From positions 49,082,509-49,146,508 of the forward strand of contig NC_073307.1 of assembly GCF_027595985.1 (NCBI RefSeq): a DNA stretch of 64,000 bases. The letters run 5' to 3'. The stretch's first letter is position 1. Each line of letters opens with the position of its first letter. Below, piece by piece: positions 47,058 to 57,275 of the stretch. Both the position numbers and the translations under genes were made by a program. The stretch is from Sorex araneus (lineage: Eukaryota; Chordata; Mammalia; Eulipotyphla; Soricidae). The notes under the pieces were generated by a model. It was not told where the DNA came from and searched no databases. It saw nothing but the letters and a program-made list of their open reading frames with translations.

Positions 47058-47063
47058 CGGAGG

Positions 47064-47103
<40 letters not shown>

Positions 47104-47142
47104 GACAGAGACAGAGAGAGACAGAGAGACAGAGAGAGATAC
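47058..47142 (+). repeat. (GA)n/(CAGA)n simple repeat
   Basis: GA run followed by CAGA units. Confidence 0.93.
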
Positions 47143-47144
47143 AA

Positions 47145-47240
47145 AGGTGAGGCATTAGCCTGACAGAAGGTGCCGGGTGCCCGGGTTCACACCCCAAAGC
47201 CCCGCCGGGGTGATCCCTGAGTGCAGAGCCAGACAGGACA
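47145..47240 (+). mobile_element. SOR SINE fragment
   Basis: B box gggttcacaccc and gatccctgagtgcagagcc remain; it follows a GA/CAGA microsatellite. Confidence 0.65.
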
Positions 47241-47325
47241 GGGCTGGGGGCACAGGGTAGGAAAGTCTGGCAGTGCTAGTCCCCAGCACCTAACATTTTC
47301 CCCCAGGGGAAACAGGCTGCAAAGG

Positions 47326-47462
47326 GGATGGGGCACCCGGCGATGCTCAGGGCTGGCTCCTGGCTCTGTGCTCAGGAATTACTTTTGGGACCCTATGGGA
47401 TGCCGGGGAACAAACCGGATCTGTCACGTGCAAGGCAAGTGCCCTCCCTGCTGTCCTGTTGG
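47326..47462 (-). mobile_element. SOR SINE with internal deletion
   Basis: Reverse copy missing the ggtgctcagg segment in the middle. Confidence 0.83.
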
Positions 47463-47482
47463 GACTTCATGATCATCTTTTG

Positions 47483-47632
47483 CCAGGAGGCAGCCACACC
47501 CAGCGGTGCTCAGGGCTGACTCCTGGCAGGGCTCTGGGGACTATATGTCAGTGTCAGGTGTCAGGGATGGAGCCTGGGTCAGCCGTGTGCCAAGCAAGCT
47601 CCTGACTGGCTGTCCCGTCTCTGCAGCAGCCC
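47483..47632 (-). mobile_element. SOR SINE, diverged
   Basis: Reverse copy: cacacccagcggtgctc, a deletion, then the head complement. Confidence 0.8.
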
Positions 47633-48124
47633 CAGGTCTTCTGAACACTGCAGGGGAGGAGGAGGCGATGTTTAGAGCCAGGATTTGCATTTAACCAGGG
47701 CAGTTTCACACTTTGTCAGGTCGCAGTGGGGGACAGGGCGGGCAGGGCGGGAGGGTTGCAGTTAGAGACCTCTCTAGGGCTCTGGGGAAGGTGGCAGCCC
47801 AAGGAAAAGGCCCTGAGACTCGCACCCAAGCAGCACACACCAGGCAGCACCAGGAGCGCCCTGCGCCTCACGTGCGTGGGTCTCTGGGCTGTGGGAAGGC
47901 CCACACCACCAGCCTGCACAATGCCCCTCAAAGAGCGGAGGGGTGCAAAGCCCACCTCTCCACCCACTCCGGAGCCCAGGAGCTGTGCAGCCACGTGTGG
48001 ACTTCTGTCCTCTCCGGAAGGTTCGGGGCAAGGAATTCAGCGGGGGGCGGACCATTAGGGAGGCGCCCGGTCCGGCTTCAGACGCTCTGCCAGGGCTGGG
48101 AACAAGCATCTAACGTGCTGCCGC

Positions 48125-48262
48125 AGGGCCCCAGGCAAGTCCAAGCACTTGCCTTGCAGGCTGCTATGAAGGCCAGGACCCGGATTCAACCCCTGGCACC
48201 ATCAATGTTCCCCTGAGCACCTCCAAGTGTGCCTCCCCCGCTCCCACTGGAAAAAAAAAAAA
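48125..48262 (+). mobile_element. SOR SINE, partial
   Basis: Head, B box (ggattcaacccc) and tail A13 remain; part of the body is deleted. Confidence 0.78.
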
Positions 48263-48315
48263 ATCTTGGAAAACCAAATGAGTAATATGGACACCTTTCC
48301 AAAAACTACCAGGAA

Positions 48316-48487
48316 TTGGGGCCTAAGCAATAGGACAGCGAGGAGGGCACTTGCCTGGCACACGATGGGCCCAGATTAGATCTCTGGCACCCCACAGGGT
48401 CCCCCAGCCCACCAGGAGTCAGTCCTGAGCATAGAGCCAGGAGTCAGCTCTGAGCACGGCTGCGTGTGGAACAAAAGCAAAACAAAA
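48316..48487 (+). mobile_element. SOR SINE
   Basis: Full-length diverged copy ending in an AACAAAA tail; abuts the old L1 fragment. Confidence 0.87.
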
Positions 48488-48725
48488 ATAACTAGAAATT
48501 AGACTTCCATATGACCCAGCAATTCCACTTCTTGGCATCTACCCTAAGGGCCCCAAAACTATTCAGAAAAGCCATGGGCAGGCCTCTGTTCAATGCAGCA
48601 CTGTTCACCAGAGCCAGACTCTGGAGACAGCCCGAGTGTCCGAGGACACACGAGTGGGCAAACTGCAGTACCTCCACACGGTGGGTTCTAGTCAGCTGTC
48701 AGAAAAACAGGAAATCGTGTGACTT
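48488..48725 (+). mobile_element. Old L1 ORF2 C-terminal fragment
   Basis: With frameshifts tolerated, the plus strand still translates to the L1 block LPYDPAIPLLGIYPK..., then AALFTRARLW..PECP.., matching the C-terminal region seen intact in the young L1 at 60.8-61.9 kb. It is heavily mutated and truncated at both ends; SOR SINEs abut it on each side. Confidence 0.75.
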
Positions 48726-48876
48726 GCGGCCGGAATAATAGGACAGTGGGGAGCCCACTTGCCTTGCATATGGCCAGCCTGGGTTTGATACCTGGCATCC
48801 CATTCGGCCTCCCGAGTCCCACGAGGAGCGATTCCTGAGCAGAGAGCCGGGACAGCCCCTGGGCACCATGGAGTGA
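48726..48876 (+). mobile_element. SOR SINE
   Basis: Copy with B box gggtttgatacc and no A tail left. Confidence 0.85.
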
Positions 48877-49045
48877 GTCACTGTCAGCCCTGGGAGTAAT
48901 GGCGCCCTGCCTGTATTTGTCTAGACCTCTTTGTCCCTACCATTGCATCACACATTGGTCACCCTCAGGGCCCACATCCCACAACTGATGGCTATGCAGA
49001 AGTCAGAAAGAAGGTCCTTGTGTAAGGGTCTGAAAGGTACTAACG

Positions 49046-49192
49046 GCCTAAGGGCCAAGCAATTGGACTGCGGGGAAGGCACTTGCCTTGCACTCAGTAG
49101 ATCTGCGTTCGATCCCCGGGGTCTCATAAGCACTGCCAGGAATGAGCCCTGAGCACAGAGACAGGAGTCTTCCTTGAGCACTAAACCCCCCC
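49046..49192 (+). mobile_element. SOR SINE
   Basis: Copy with B box cgttcgatcccc and a partial deletion in the body. Confidence 0.85.
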
Positions 49193-49310
49193 AAATTCCC
49201 ATCTTTTAGCTCTTCCTTGCTATTCTCCCTGGGAAATATGTTATAGAGATATGTTTATATAGAGACGTAAATATGTGTATATATCCTTATGTCTATATAG
49301 ACATATATAG

Positions 49311-49432
49311 TTTTTTTTCTTGGGGCCGCACTCCTGGCGGTGCACGGGGGACTTTATGGGGTGTCGCACATGGAACCCTGGTCGGCCGCGTGCAAGGCAG
49401 GCTCCCTCGGCGCTATACTCTGGCTCTGGCCC
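49311..49432 (-). mobile_element. SOR SINE with internal deletion, at CpG-island edge
   Basis: Reverse copy lacking the ctctgcactcagg block; its 5' end marks the left edge of the CpG island at 49.44 kb. Confidence 0.82.
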
Positions 49433-49439
49433 GGGCCCG

Positions 49440-50151
49440 CCCTTCCCGTTGTGGGTCATTAGCGTTCAGGTGGCACGTTCACGATGGGACTGACGTGGGC
49501 GGTCTTCGGGTGCACACTTTCCGGGGTTGGGAGCAGGCTGGTGGCCAACAGGAAGAGCGAGGCCTGGGGCCAGCAGGAGGGGGGAGGTGGCCCCCCGCGG
49601 ACCCTCCCAGGTGCCCGGACCCTCTTTGCAACATGCCCAGAGCTGCCGAGGGCCCCGTGCCCGCCGCGGTGCAGCCTCGCGGTGCCGGCAGCGGGGAGGC
49701 GCCTGCAAAGCGGCGGCGCTGCGGCCCCGGCGCCGGGGCGGGGCGCGGACGTGCTTTAGACCCGGCGGGCGATGGCTGCGAGTCAGGGCGGTGGCGCGAT
49801 CCCGAGGCCGGCCGCCAGGGGGCAGCCGCGTGTCTGCGGAAGGCGGCCGGCTGGAACCGGTTTGGCCGGAAGTCGGGGCGGGGGCCTCGCGCAGCCGCAG
49901 TCCGGTGCCACGTGGGCGGCTTGGGGAACAAACAACAAGATGGCGGCGTGGGGCGGTGGCGGAGGACAGCGCGCGTGCGCGGTGGGGCCCAGGCCACGGG
50001 GCTTGGGCCACGGGAGCCGGCGCCCGCTCTGCGTCGTTTCCTTTCTTTTGTCCCTGCGCGAGCTGCGCCCTGGGAACGCCCCCAGGCCTGGCTGCTTCCT
50101 GCTGGGCGCGACGGCCAGCCCTGTCCTCTGCGGCAGCAACTGCCTCAAGTG
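49440..50151 (+). promoter_or_regulatory. Orphan CpG-island promoter
   Basis: Very high GC and CpG density starts right after a SINE and falls off near 50.2 kb. It holds an ETS/GABP site ccggaagt (49866-49873), a YY1 site caagatggcggcg (49936-49948), a CTCF-like motif (49808-49828) and an NRF1-like gcgcgtgcgc (49971-49980). YY1 in this orientation usually lies just downstream of the start of a plus-strand transcript. A splice donor gtgaga lies at 50152. No gene is recognised; a non-coding first exon is possible. Confidence 0.65.
49808..49828 (+). promoter_or_regulatory. CTCF-like motif in orphan CpG island
   Basis: ggccgccagggggcagccg is a near-canonical CTCF site inside the island. Confidence 0.55.
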
Positions 50152-50275
50152 GTGAGATGCTGCCACCCAGCCCCGCCCTCCGTGGTCTGGGCTTCGCAGG
50201 CGCCTCCTGCCCCTGCCCCCCCCCCCACACACACACACATACTCCAGCCTCTCTGCCAGCGGGGAGATGTTTTGA

Positions 50276-50425
50276 GAAAAATAAAAATGCAAATCCTGCT
50301 TGTGGATTGCAAAGGGAGAACAAAAATAAAAGGCAACCCCCAGCTGTGGATTGCAACGTGCAAAAAAAAATAAAGAATCAAATGCGGGTTGTGGGCTGAA
50401 AGTGCAAAAAAAAGCAAGCAAGCAG
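50276..50425 (+). repeat. Degenerate tandem repeat with GTGGATTGCAA units
   Basis: Three imperfect units of about 50 bp: tgtggattgcaaaggg.., tgtggattgcaacgtgc.. and tgtgggctgaaagtgc.., each followed by an A-rich stretch. Confidence 0.65.
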
Positions 50426-50779
50426 CAGCGAGGCCTCACCTTTGGGTAAAAGCCCACAGCCCCTTTCCTGAGAACACGCAAGCCTGGCCCACACCTCATC
50501 TGTTCTACCCACCTCTAGCCTTTTCCTTCCGATTCACCCGGCCCCTTTCTCATAAATTTGAGATGCAAAAAAGGCAGCATGAGTATAAAAGAGTGAACCC
50601 AGCGGAGAGCGAAGGCCTGCTGCCTGTGAGAGTATGTTTTAGATAAAGGAGCCGTCTGTCCCTGTTTCTATAAGTTTGTCAACATAACAGCTAGGTTTCT
50701 CATGCCCCTTCTGGTTGAGTTTTTGAATCCAGGGGCAAGGCTCTGAAATAATTTGTGTCTTTTCAAATTTTCTTCTTCA

Positions 50780-50915
50780 GTTTTTGGCCGGGGCTAGTGG
50801 GTTACTTTCAGCTGGGGGCTGGGGGCTCACCCCTCGGATGTTTGCGGGGATCATGGAATGCTGGTGACCCCACACCTCCTACCTGGAGAGCACCTTACCG
50901 ACCTCCCCTGGCTCT
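50780..50915 (-). mobile_element. Possible old SOR-like SINE
   Basis: Weak reverse similarity only (gggttactttcagc, gggatcatggaatgctgg). Confidence 0.4.
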
Positions 50916-50972
50916 GGGTTTTAAGTAATAAAAGCAACCCAAAGTTTAGGAGGCTGAATGAATGGGATGTTT

Positions 50973-51137
50973 TATTTGGTTATGGGGCCACACCTGGTGC
51001 TGCTTAGGGTTACTCCTGGCTCTGCACTCCGGAAACACTCCTGGTGGTGCTCCAATGACCATAGGAGGTGCCGGGATCAAACCTGGTTAGCCCTAGTAAG
51101 GCAAGTGCCCTCCCCGCTGTACTGTCCCTCCAGCCCT
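50973..51137 (-). mobile_element. SOR SINE
   Basis: Full-length reverse copy ending ctgtccctccagccc. Confidence 0.9.
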
Positions 51138-51617
51138 TAATAAATGCCACGCCAAGGCCTTAAGTGAGGGCTTGTTACCTTGCCCAGGCACTGGAAACGT
51201 GGACAAACACCCTGATGGTTCCTTCAGGCTCCGAAGGAACCATTTTAGATTTTAGACACTGGACCCTAATCTAAACTCCCCTGACTGTTAAGTGAAGAGA
51301 GATCAGGATGGGAGAGAGAAACAGTGAGAAGGCTTTTTCTATCTGAGGCTTCAGTGCAGACCACCAGTTCAGACCACCAGGGCAGCGGGTTGGGGAGAAT
51401 CTCCCTGCAGAGGCTCCCCTTGTCTCCTTCCTCTCCGGATCTGTCACTCACTTCACCTCCTGCCGCATCAGGCCAAGAAGCCTCTGACCAAGTTGCCAGA
51501 ATCTTTCAACCGGGCAGGTTAGGCTCTTCCCTACCGGAGCCTCCACCTCCCAACCTTTGCCCTCAAAGAGCAGCTGTATTTCTGCTCCCGAGTTTGCCTT
51601 GATTACCCTCTTTCTTT

Positions 51618-51753
51618 GTGTTGTTTTGGGGCTACCCCGGTGGAGCTCTTGGCTCACTCCTGGTGGGGCTCAACACTATACGGTGAGAGACAGAACCCGG
51701 GTTGGCTTACACAAGGCAAGCGCCCTCCATACTGTGCTCTCTCTCTGGCCCCA
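51618..51753 (-). mobile_element. SOR SINE, shortened
   Basis: Reverse copy with part of the 3' body missing. Confidence 0.83.
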
Positions 51754-51977
51754 ACATCTGAACTTGTTAGGGTTTCCTGAGGCATACATAGCTGATGTCC
51801 CCAAACTGTTGGGGTGTTCCTCCTGGTGACCAAGTGTCATCCCAGGACTTACCTTGTTCTCTGTCTTGACTTTAGAAACCACACATCTTGGTGCTGTTTC
51901 TGCTATGGTTATGTGTCAAAAAAAAAAAAAAAAGGAATTTTATTTTATTTTTTAATTTTATTTTATTTTGTTTTATT

Positions 51978-52146
51978 TTTTTGGGTTTTGGGTCACACCT
52001 GGCCATGCACAGGGGTTACTCCTGGCTCATGCAGTCAGGAATTACGCCTGACCGTGCTCAGGGAACCATATGGGATGCTGGGAATCAAACCCGGGTCAGC
52101 CACATGCAAGGCAAATGCCCTACCAGCTGTGCTATGGTTCCAGCCC
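51978..52146 (-). mobile_element. SOR SINE, young-looking
   Basis: Near-consensus reverse copy of the variant with catgcagtcagg in the body, preceded by an (ATTTT)n tail. Confidence 0.92.
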
Positions 52147-52174
52147 CCATACTAGGAATTTTAAAGTAAAAAAA

Positions 52175-52328
52175 AATTTTTTTTTGGGGGGGTGACACCT
52201 GGTGGTGCTCAGGGTTCACTCAACACTGTGCTCGGACCACTCCTGGCGGACTCAAGATATCATACTGGGTGCTGGAGATTGAACCTGGGTCGTCCATATG
52301 CAAGGCAAGCTCTCAACCTGCTCTATGA
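52175..52328 (-). mobile_element. SOR SINE, diverged
   Basis: Reverse copy: tgacacctggtggtgctcagg, then gattgaacctgggtcg. Confidence 0.85.
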
Positions 52329-52354
52329 TCATGTATTTTTGTTTTTCTTAAAAA

Positions 52355-52540
52355 ATTATTTTTTGGGGGGGCGGGGGGAGGAGGGATGGGATTGGGAGGT
52401 GGGAGGGATACTGGGTTCACTGGTGGTGGAGAATGGACACTGGTAGAGGGGGGTGCTGGAACATTGTATGAGAGAAACACAAGTATGAAAATGTGTAAAT
52501 CTGTACTGTACCCTCATGATTCACTAATTAATAAACAAAT
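52355..52540 (+). mobile_element. L1 3' UTR fragment
   Basis: A G-rich stretch, tcactggtggtggagaatgg, a diverged ORF-free end and aattaataaacaaat (poly(A) signal) match the L1 3' end at 60328 in reverse complement. A SOR SINE follows at once at 52541. Confidence 0.8.
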
Positions 52541-52735
52541 GGGGCTGGAGCAATAGCACAGCGGGTAGGGTGTTTGCCTTGCATGCGGCCAACCCGGGTT
52601 CTAATCCCAGCATCTCATATGGTCCCCTGAGCACCACCAGGAATAATTCCTGAGTGCATGAGCCAGAAGTAACCCCTGTGCATCACCCGTTGTGACCCAA
52701 AAACCAATAATAATAATAATAAATAAATAAATTAT
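52541..52735 (+). mobile_element. SOR SINE inserted at an L1 tail
   Basis: Near-consensus copy with a (AAT)n/(AAAT)n tail, placed exactly at the L1 3' end (aataaacaaat). Confidence 0.93.
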
Positions 52736-52954
52736 TTTTGGGTTTTGGGACCATGCAGTGCTGGGGTTCAAACCTGGGGCCTCCGAAAGTGAGAAATTTT
52801 CCCCTTTGAGCCATCTTCCTGGCTCCTCATGTGGATTTTTTTTTAATTTTAATTTTTTTTATGTTTGGGATTAGGGAATTGGGTGAGAGTCAGCAGTGCT
52901 CAGAGGCTACTTCTGGATTGTTCAGAGGTGTTTCACTTCCTTCATTGATGAAGT

Positions 52955-53200
52955 CTCATGATGAAGTATTCACCTCCTCTGTGAAGCCTTCCTGTATTTC
53001 TTCTGCCTGAGAGAAGTGTTGAGCTCCCACAATTCTCTGGAGCCACTGTGACCACCTGCCCTTTATTTCATGTGTATTTTCCCCGATTAGTCCACCTGAT
53101 AAAAATAAGGAATCTTCCGGGGCAGGGATCTTGGCCTTACTGATCATCTCTTCCCAGAATCCATGCCTGCCACAGAGCAGTAATAAATGATCATAGGGAG
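52955..53200 (+). mobile_element. L2 LINE 3' end
   Basis: tcctctgtgaagccttcctg, ggggcagggatcttgg, tgcctgccacagagcagtaa and ataaatga are the ordered landmarks of an L2 3' end on the plus strand. Confidence 0.75.
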
Positions 53201-53419
53201 AAAGAAAGGAAGGGAGGGAGGGAGGACTACAAGCGCAGGCAACACTGGGGGGGCTGTAGATCGGCCCTCTCATATTGGGGTAACATTCTCATATGTTGTG
53301 GGTACCACATTCACAGTTTAGCCCAGAACCGTGGCCCCGGGTTCATGGGGGTGTTTACCTCTCAAACTCGGGAATGGTGGGTATGGGGGGAACAATCTAG
53401 TTACATGAGTTGTCTCTCT

Positions 53420-53585
53420 TTTTGTTTTGGGGCCACACCCGGCAGTGCTCAGAGGTTACTCCTGCCTCTAAACTCAGGAATTACTTCTGGCAGTGCTTGG
53501 GGGATCTTATGGGATGCTGGGAATCAAACCCGGGTCTGCTGCGTGCAAGGCAAGTGCCTAAGCCACTGTACTGTCACTCTGGCCC
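53420..53585 (-). mobile_element. SOR SINE
   Basis: Full-length reverse copy; acatgagttgtctct and acatgagctgtctct flank it as a target-site duplication. Confidence 0.93.
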
Positions 53586-53626
53586 ACATGAGCTGTCTCT
53601 TACAATACTTAAAGTAGGATTCCAGA

Positions 53627-53815
53627 GGGGCTGGAGCCATAGCACGGCGGGTACGGTGTTTGCCTTGCATGTGACCGACCTGGGTTCAATTCCCAGCATC
53701 CCATATGGTCCCCTGAGCACTGCCAGGGGTAATTCCTGAGTGCAGAGCCAGGAGTAACCCCTGTGCATCGCCCAGTGTGACCCAAAAAGCAAAAAGCAAA
53801 AAATAGAAAAGAAAA
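53627..53815 (+). mobile_element. SOR SINE, young
   Basis: Near-consensus copy; taggattccaga on both sides is the target-site duplication. Confidence 0.94.
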
Positions 53816-53917
53816 AATAGGATTCCAGATGCAGCTCAGTGGTAATGCATTTACCTTGCATGTGTGAAGGGAAGTGCTTTACTGGTACTGCAAAATATAC
53901 ACTTAAAAATAGACAAG

Positions 53918-54095
53918 GGGGCCAGAGAGATAGTACAGTGGGTACAGCACTTGCCTTACATGTGGCTGACCCGGGTCTGATCCACGGCATCCCATACGGT
54001 TCCCCAAAACATTACCAGTAGTGATTCCTGTGTGCAGAGCCTGAAGTAAACCCTGAACATGGCCAGGTGTGCCTCCCCCAAAAAAAAATTTTTTT
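53918..54095 (+). mobile_element. SOR SINE
   Basis: Full-length diverged copy ending A9T7. Confidence 0.9.
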
Positions 54096-54099
54096 AAGC

Positions 54100-54268
54100 A
54101 TAGGAGCGAGAGTGGTAGTATAGTGAGTAGGGCGCTTGCTCTACAGACCTGGGTTCAATCCCCAGCACCCCAAATGGTCTCCTGAGTCCTGCCAGAATGA
54201 TCCCTGATCTCAAAGTCGGAAGTAAGCCCTGAGTACTGCTGGGAGTGGCCCCCAAAACAAAAACAAAA
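54100..54268 (+). mobile_element. SOR SINE
   Basis: Copy with a shortened A-to-B-box spacing and B box gggttcaatccc. Confidence 0.88.
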
Positions 54269-55537
54269 TTATAATTCTAGTGTCTTTTCTCCATGTTACT
54301 TACACTTAAAGAAGAGGTATACACTGTTTATCAGAAACCGATATCGAACTGAATTGTATAAGCAGCCATAGTATACCTCAATGGCAAATTCCCAGCCCTG
54401 CCTTCCAGACTGGAGCGGGTTTTCCTTAGAGGATTTTGTGAACAACACGGTGTTATCATGTCAAGTACACGAACAAGCAACCCAAATCCCCAAACTGTGT
54501 TCATCTTATTGCCTCTTAATGTTTTTCACAGCTCGTCTTAGCCCCAAAACTTTTTTGTTATATTTTAACCATAACACCTAAAATTCTTTTTGTGGTGGTG
54601 GGGTGGTCACACCCAACAATGCCTATGGGTTACTCCTGTTTCAGGGCTCAGAAATCACTCCTGATGGTGCTCTTGGGACCCTATGGGGTGCCAGGGATCA
54701 AACCTGGATCAGCTGCGTACAAGCTGCCCTCCCGGCTACACTACCTCTCCAGCCCCACTTAGAGTCTTTTTTTTCCTACTTAAAGAGACTTGGATCAGAG
54801 ACAGAGAAGCGGGGACTCCTCCCGGGTGAGGTGAATGCTGCCTCTTTTCTGTGGGTCTCTATTCAGCAGCTCTGGGCCACTGCAAACCCCAGGGAGCATT
54901 TAAGCTGTAAACCGTTGCCCTCCCCTGCAGGGGAAAGCGGGCAGACAGGTTTCCCAGCCCCCAGAATCCAGGCAAGCCTTGCTCTCAGTCGCACAGTGAG
55001 ACTCACTCACGCACCTCACGATATACTGATATACCGATGTACCGTATAGATGAGGCTTTGCCAATACGATTTACAAAAGAACTCAACCAGGGGTCGTTTC
55101 CAGATTCCAGTTACTTAGCGCTGATGACTGATCTAGTGGGTCAGACCTGCAGCCACCACCTGCAGCCCTAGAACTTTCCTTTCCCAATTGCAGAAGTCGC
55201 CAGTGGCAGCGTCTCACCTCTCTGCAGCTCTTAGCGAAGAGTAAGTAAGGCTTGGGACACGGCTGTGGGTTGAGTATAACCAGGCTCCCCAGAACCCCTG
55301 GTTCTATGAACTAGGTGCAGGTCACTTGGACCCTCCTTCAATGCCCCACAGGCTGGCCACTGTCCCAAACATCAAACATCGGCACTCATGTAGAACTCCT
55401 GGTTTCCTGTTGAAACCTCACAGTCCAGGGTCTGGAAACAGGAAACATTCCTCTAAAGCTACCTGCTGGCTGAAATTGTGAGTGAACTTACAGAAGAGGA
55501 GGCAGGAAGGTGTTAAAAGGGTACAGAGTGCAGAAGG
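54269..55537. other. Mostly unique AT-richer DNA
   Basis: One SINE (54588) interrupts. At 55020-55046 three imperfect 8-9-base gatatac-like units occur in tandem. No coding exon recognised. Confidence 0.4.
54588..54757 (-). mobile_element. SOR SINE
   Basis: Full-length reverse copy ending acctctccagcccc. Confidence 0.9.
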
Positions 55538-55721
55538 TTTTTTTTTTTTTTAGGGGGGGCAGGTGACGACATATCTGTCATGTTCAGGGATTACTGCTGG
55601 CTTTGAGCTCAAGAGTCACTCCTGGCGGTGCTGGGGGATTATATGAGATGCCCGGGATTGAACCCGGATCAGCCGCCTGCAAGGCAAGTGCCCTCCCTAC
55701 TGTGCTATGGCTCTCGCCCCC
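55538..55721 (-). mobile_element. SOR SINE
   Basis: Reverse copy with a T12 tail and gattgaacccggatc. Confidence 0.9.
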
Positions 55722-55925
55722 AGGTTGGGGCGGAAACGTGGTTTCATGTGACCCAGAGGGAAGGGGGAATGGCTTAGTCTGAGGTGAGCAATCGATGTGC
55801 CGGGGCTATGCTAACTAAAGCTGGTAACTTGTTCCCCTCCCTACTTTATTAGAGTGTATCCTGACCCCCACCCCCCAGCTGTGTCCGGCAGGTGAGATCA
55901 GAAGCTAAGGACAAGAAATGGACCT

Positions 55926-56105
55926 ATGGGCCAGAGTGATAGGAGGGCTCTTGTCTTGTACGCTGCTGACCTGGGTTCGATTTCTATCACCCTATATGGT
56001 GTCTCCCCACTCTTGGAGCCCCAGAGCCCTGCCCCGAGTAATTCCTGAGCTCAGAGCCAGGAGCAAGCCTTGAACACCGTGCCGGGCGTGACCCCCCAAA
56101 CAAAA
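55926..56105 (+). mobile_element. SOR SINE
   Basis: Full-length copy with B box gggttcgatttc and a short internal insertion. Confidence 0.88.
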
Positions 56106-56458
56106 CTGGAGTGAAAAGCCATTTCAGATGCCAAAGGCTTTATGGGGAAGACCTTTTCATTCCTCCACTGCGGAGGGCGGCACCAAGCAGATCCTGGATC
56201 CTGTTTGTTTGGGATGGGGGGGTGGGGGGTGCTGGTCCAGAGCCAGAATGAGTGGAAGGACCAGGATGTTGACCTGGCCCAGCCTCCAAGTCCCTCTCCG
56301 GAAAATTAAGTGCTTTATAACTTCACCTTGTACCCGGTTAAAGCCTTCAAACAGGAAAAGTTCTTGGGCCACCATAAAAGTGGGCTGCGGTGTTTCACCA
56401 CATGATTACACAGAAAACTGAACTATTAAAAGAGGGTCGGAAAAAATAAAATAAGAGG

Positions 56459-56479
56459 CTCTTAAAAGTCTCTTTTAAG
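56459..56479. other. Perfect short inverted repeat
   Basis: tcttaaaag, three bases, cttttaaga: a 9-bp perfect stem. No T-run or gene context gives it a role. Confidence 0.7.
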
Positions 56480-56979
56480 ACTTTCTGATCCGTGCGGAAC
56501 CCTGAGGGTGCCGCTTGCACACACGTTCTTCCTGTTCGCCGGTCACTTTGTCGTGTCGCAGGGAGTTTGCGCTTCTGAGTCCTTGCAAAGCCCCGAGCAC
56601 CGGCCGGTCATGACTCCTGAAGCTGCACCGTGCCACCTACCTGCAGTCACCCGCCACCGGCCCCAGAATCGTGATTTGGGCTGCGTTGCTTTATATATAT
56701 ATAAAATAATTTATTCTTAATTCCATAATGCCGGAGGGGAAGAGGCTTTTCACCCCCACATTCCTTGCGACGCAGAGCCAGTCTGACTCTAGGCCCTGCA
56801 CTAAATTTTGAGATAAAATCCCGGATGCATTTTATTTCCTACAGCACGCTCACAAAAAATGGAAGACACCCCAGCCTCCCCACCCCACCACCTCCCTTCC
56901 CACCTTCTCTTGCATGGGCGACTAGGACCCAGGGTGGGAGGGATGGGGGAGGGGGAGGACCGGGCAGGAAGCACGCGGC

Positions 56980-57275
56980 GCCTTTAAGAGGAACGCGTGA
57001 TTTTTTCCCCCCCCCTCCCGCCCGCCCCGCCCACGCGGCGGGTCCGGGGCGCGGCGGGGCGCATGCGCGCGCCCGTTGCCTGGATACGGCTTCCCCCGCC
57101 GCCGGGGCCCCAGGGCCTTCGGCTTCGGAGTTGGCCGCTGGGGTCCGGGCCGGGCGCCCCGCTGCGAGCCCGGGGCGGGGGGGCCGGCGCCACTGTCGGC
57201 CTGCACCGGGGTCCGCGGGGGTAGGGGCGCGGGGCCGTCGCAGCGGGGTGTTGGGGACCACGCGCACGCCCAGGG
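56980..57275. promoter_or_regulatory. Second orphan CpG island
   Basis: A CpG-dense, TATA-less block with an NRF1 palindrome gcgcatgcgc (57059-57068), GC boxes (cccgcccc) and an X-box-like half gttgcctggatac (57075-57087). No coding frame on either strand is recognised. Direction is unknown. An AT-rich tatataaaat element lies about 300 bp to the left (56692). Confidence 0.6.

Larger units (their letters stand above)
45638..48124. other. Unique DNA interrupted by SINE relics
   Basis: Gene-free segments at 45.64-46.16, 46.61-47.06 and 47.63-48.12 kb. A CTCF-like motif is at 46949. No coding similarity found. Confidence 0.4.

Noticed and set aside
49440-57275. Assignment of the two orphan CpG islands to CHASERR and CHD2
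   Set aside because: The human order makes it tempting, but the distance from FAM174B would be about ten times shorter than in human and no CHD2 coding exon is visible.
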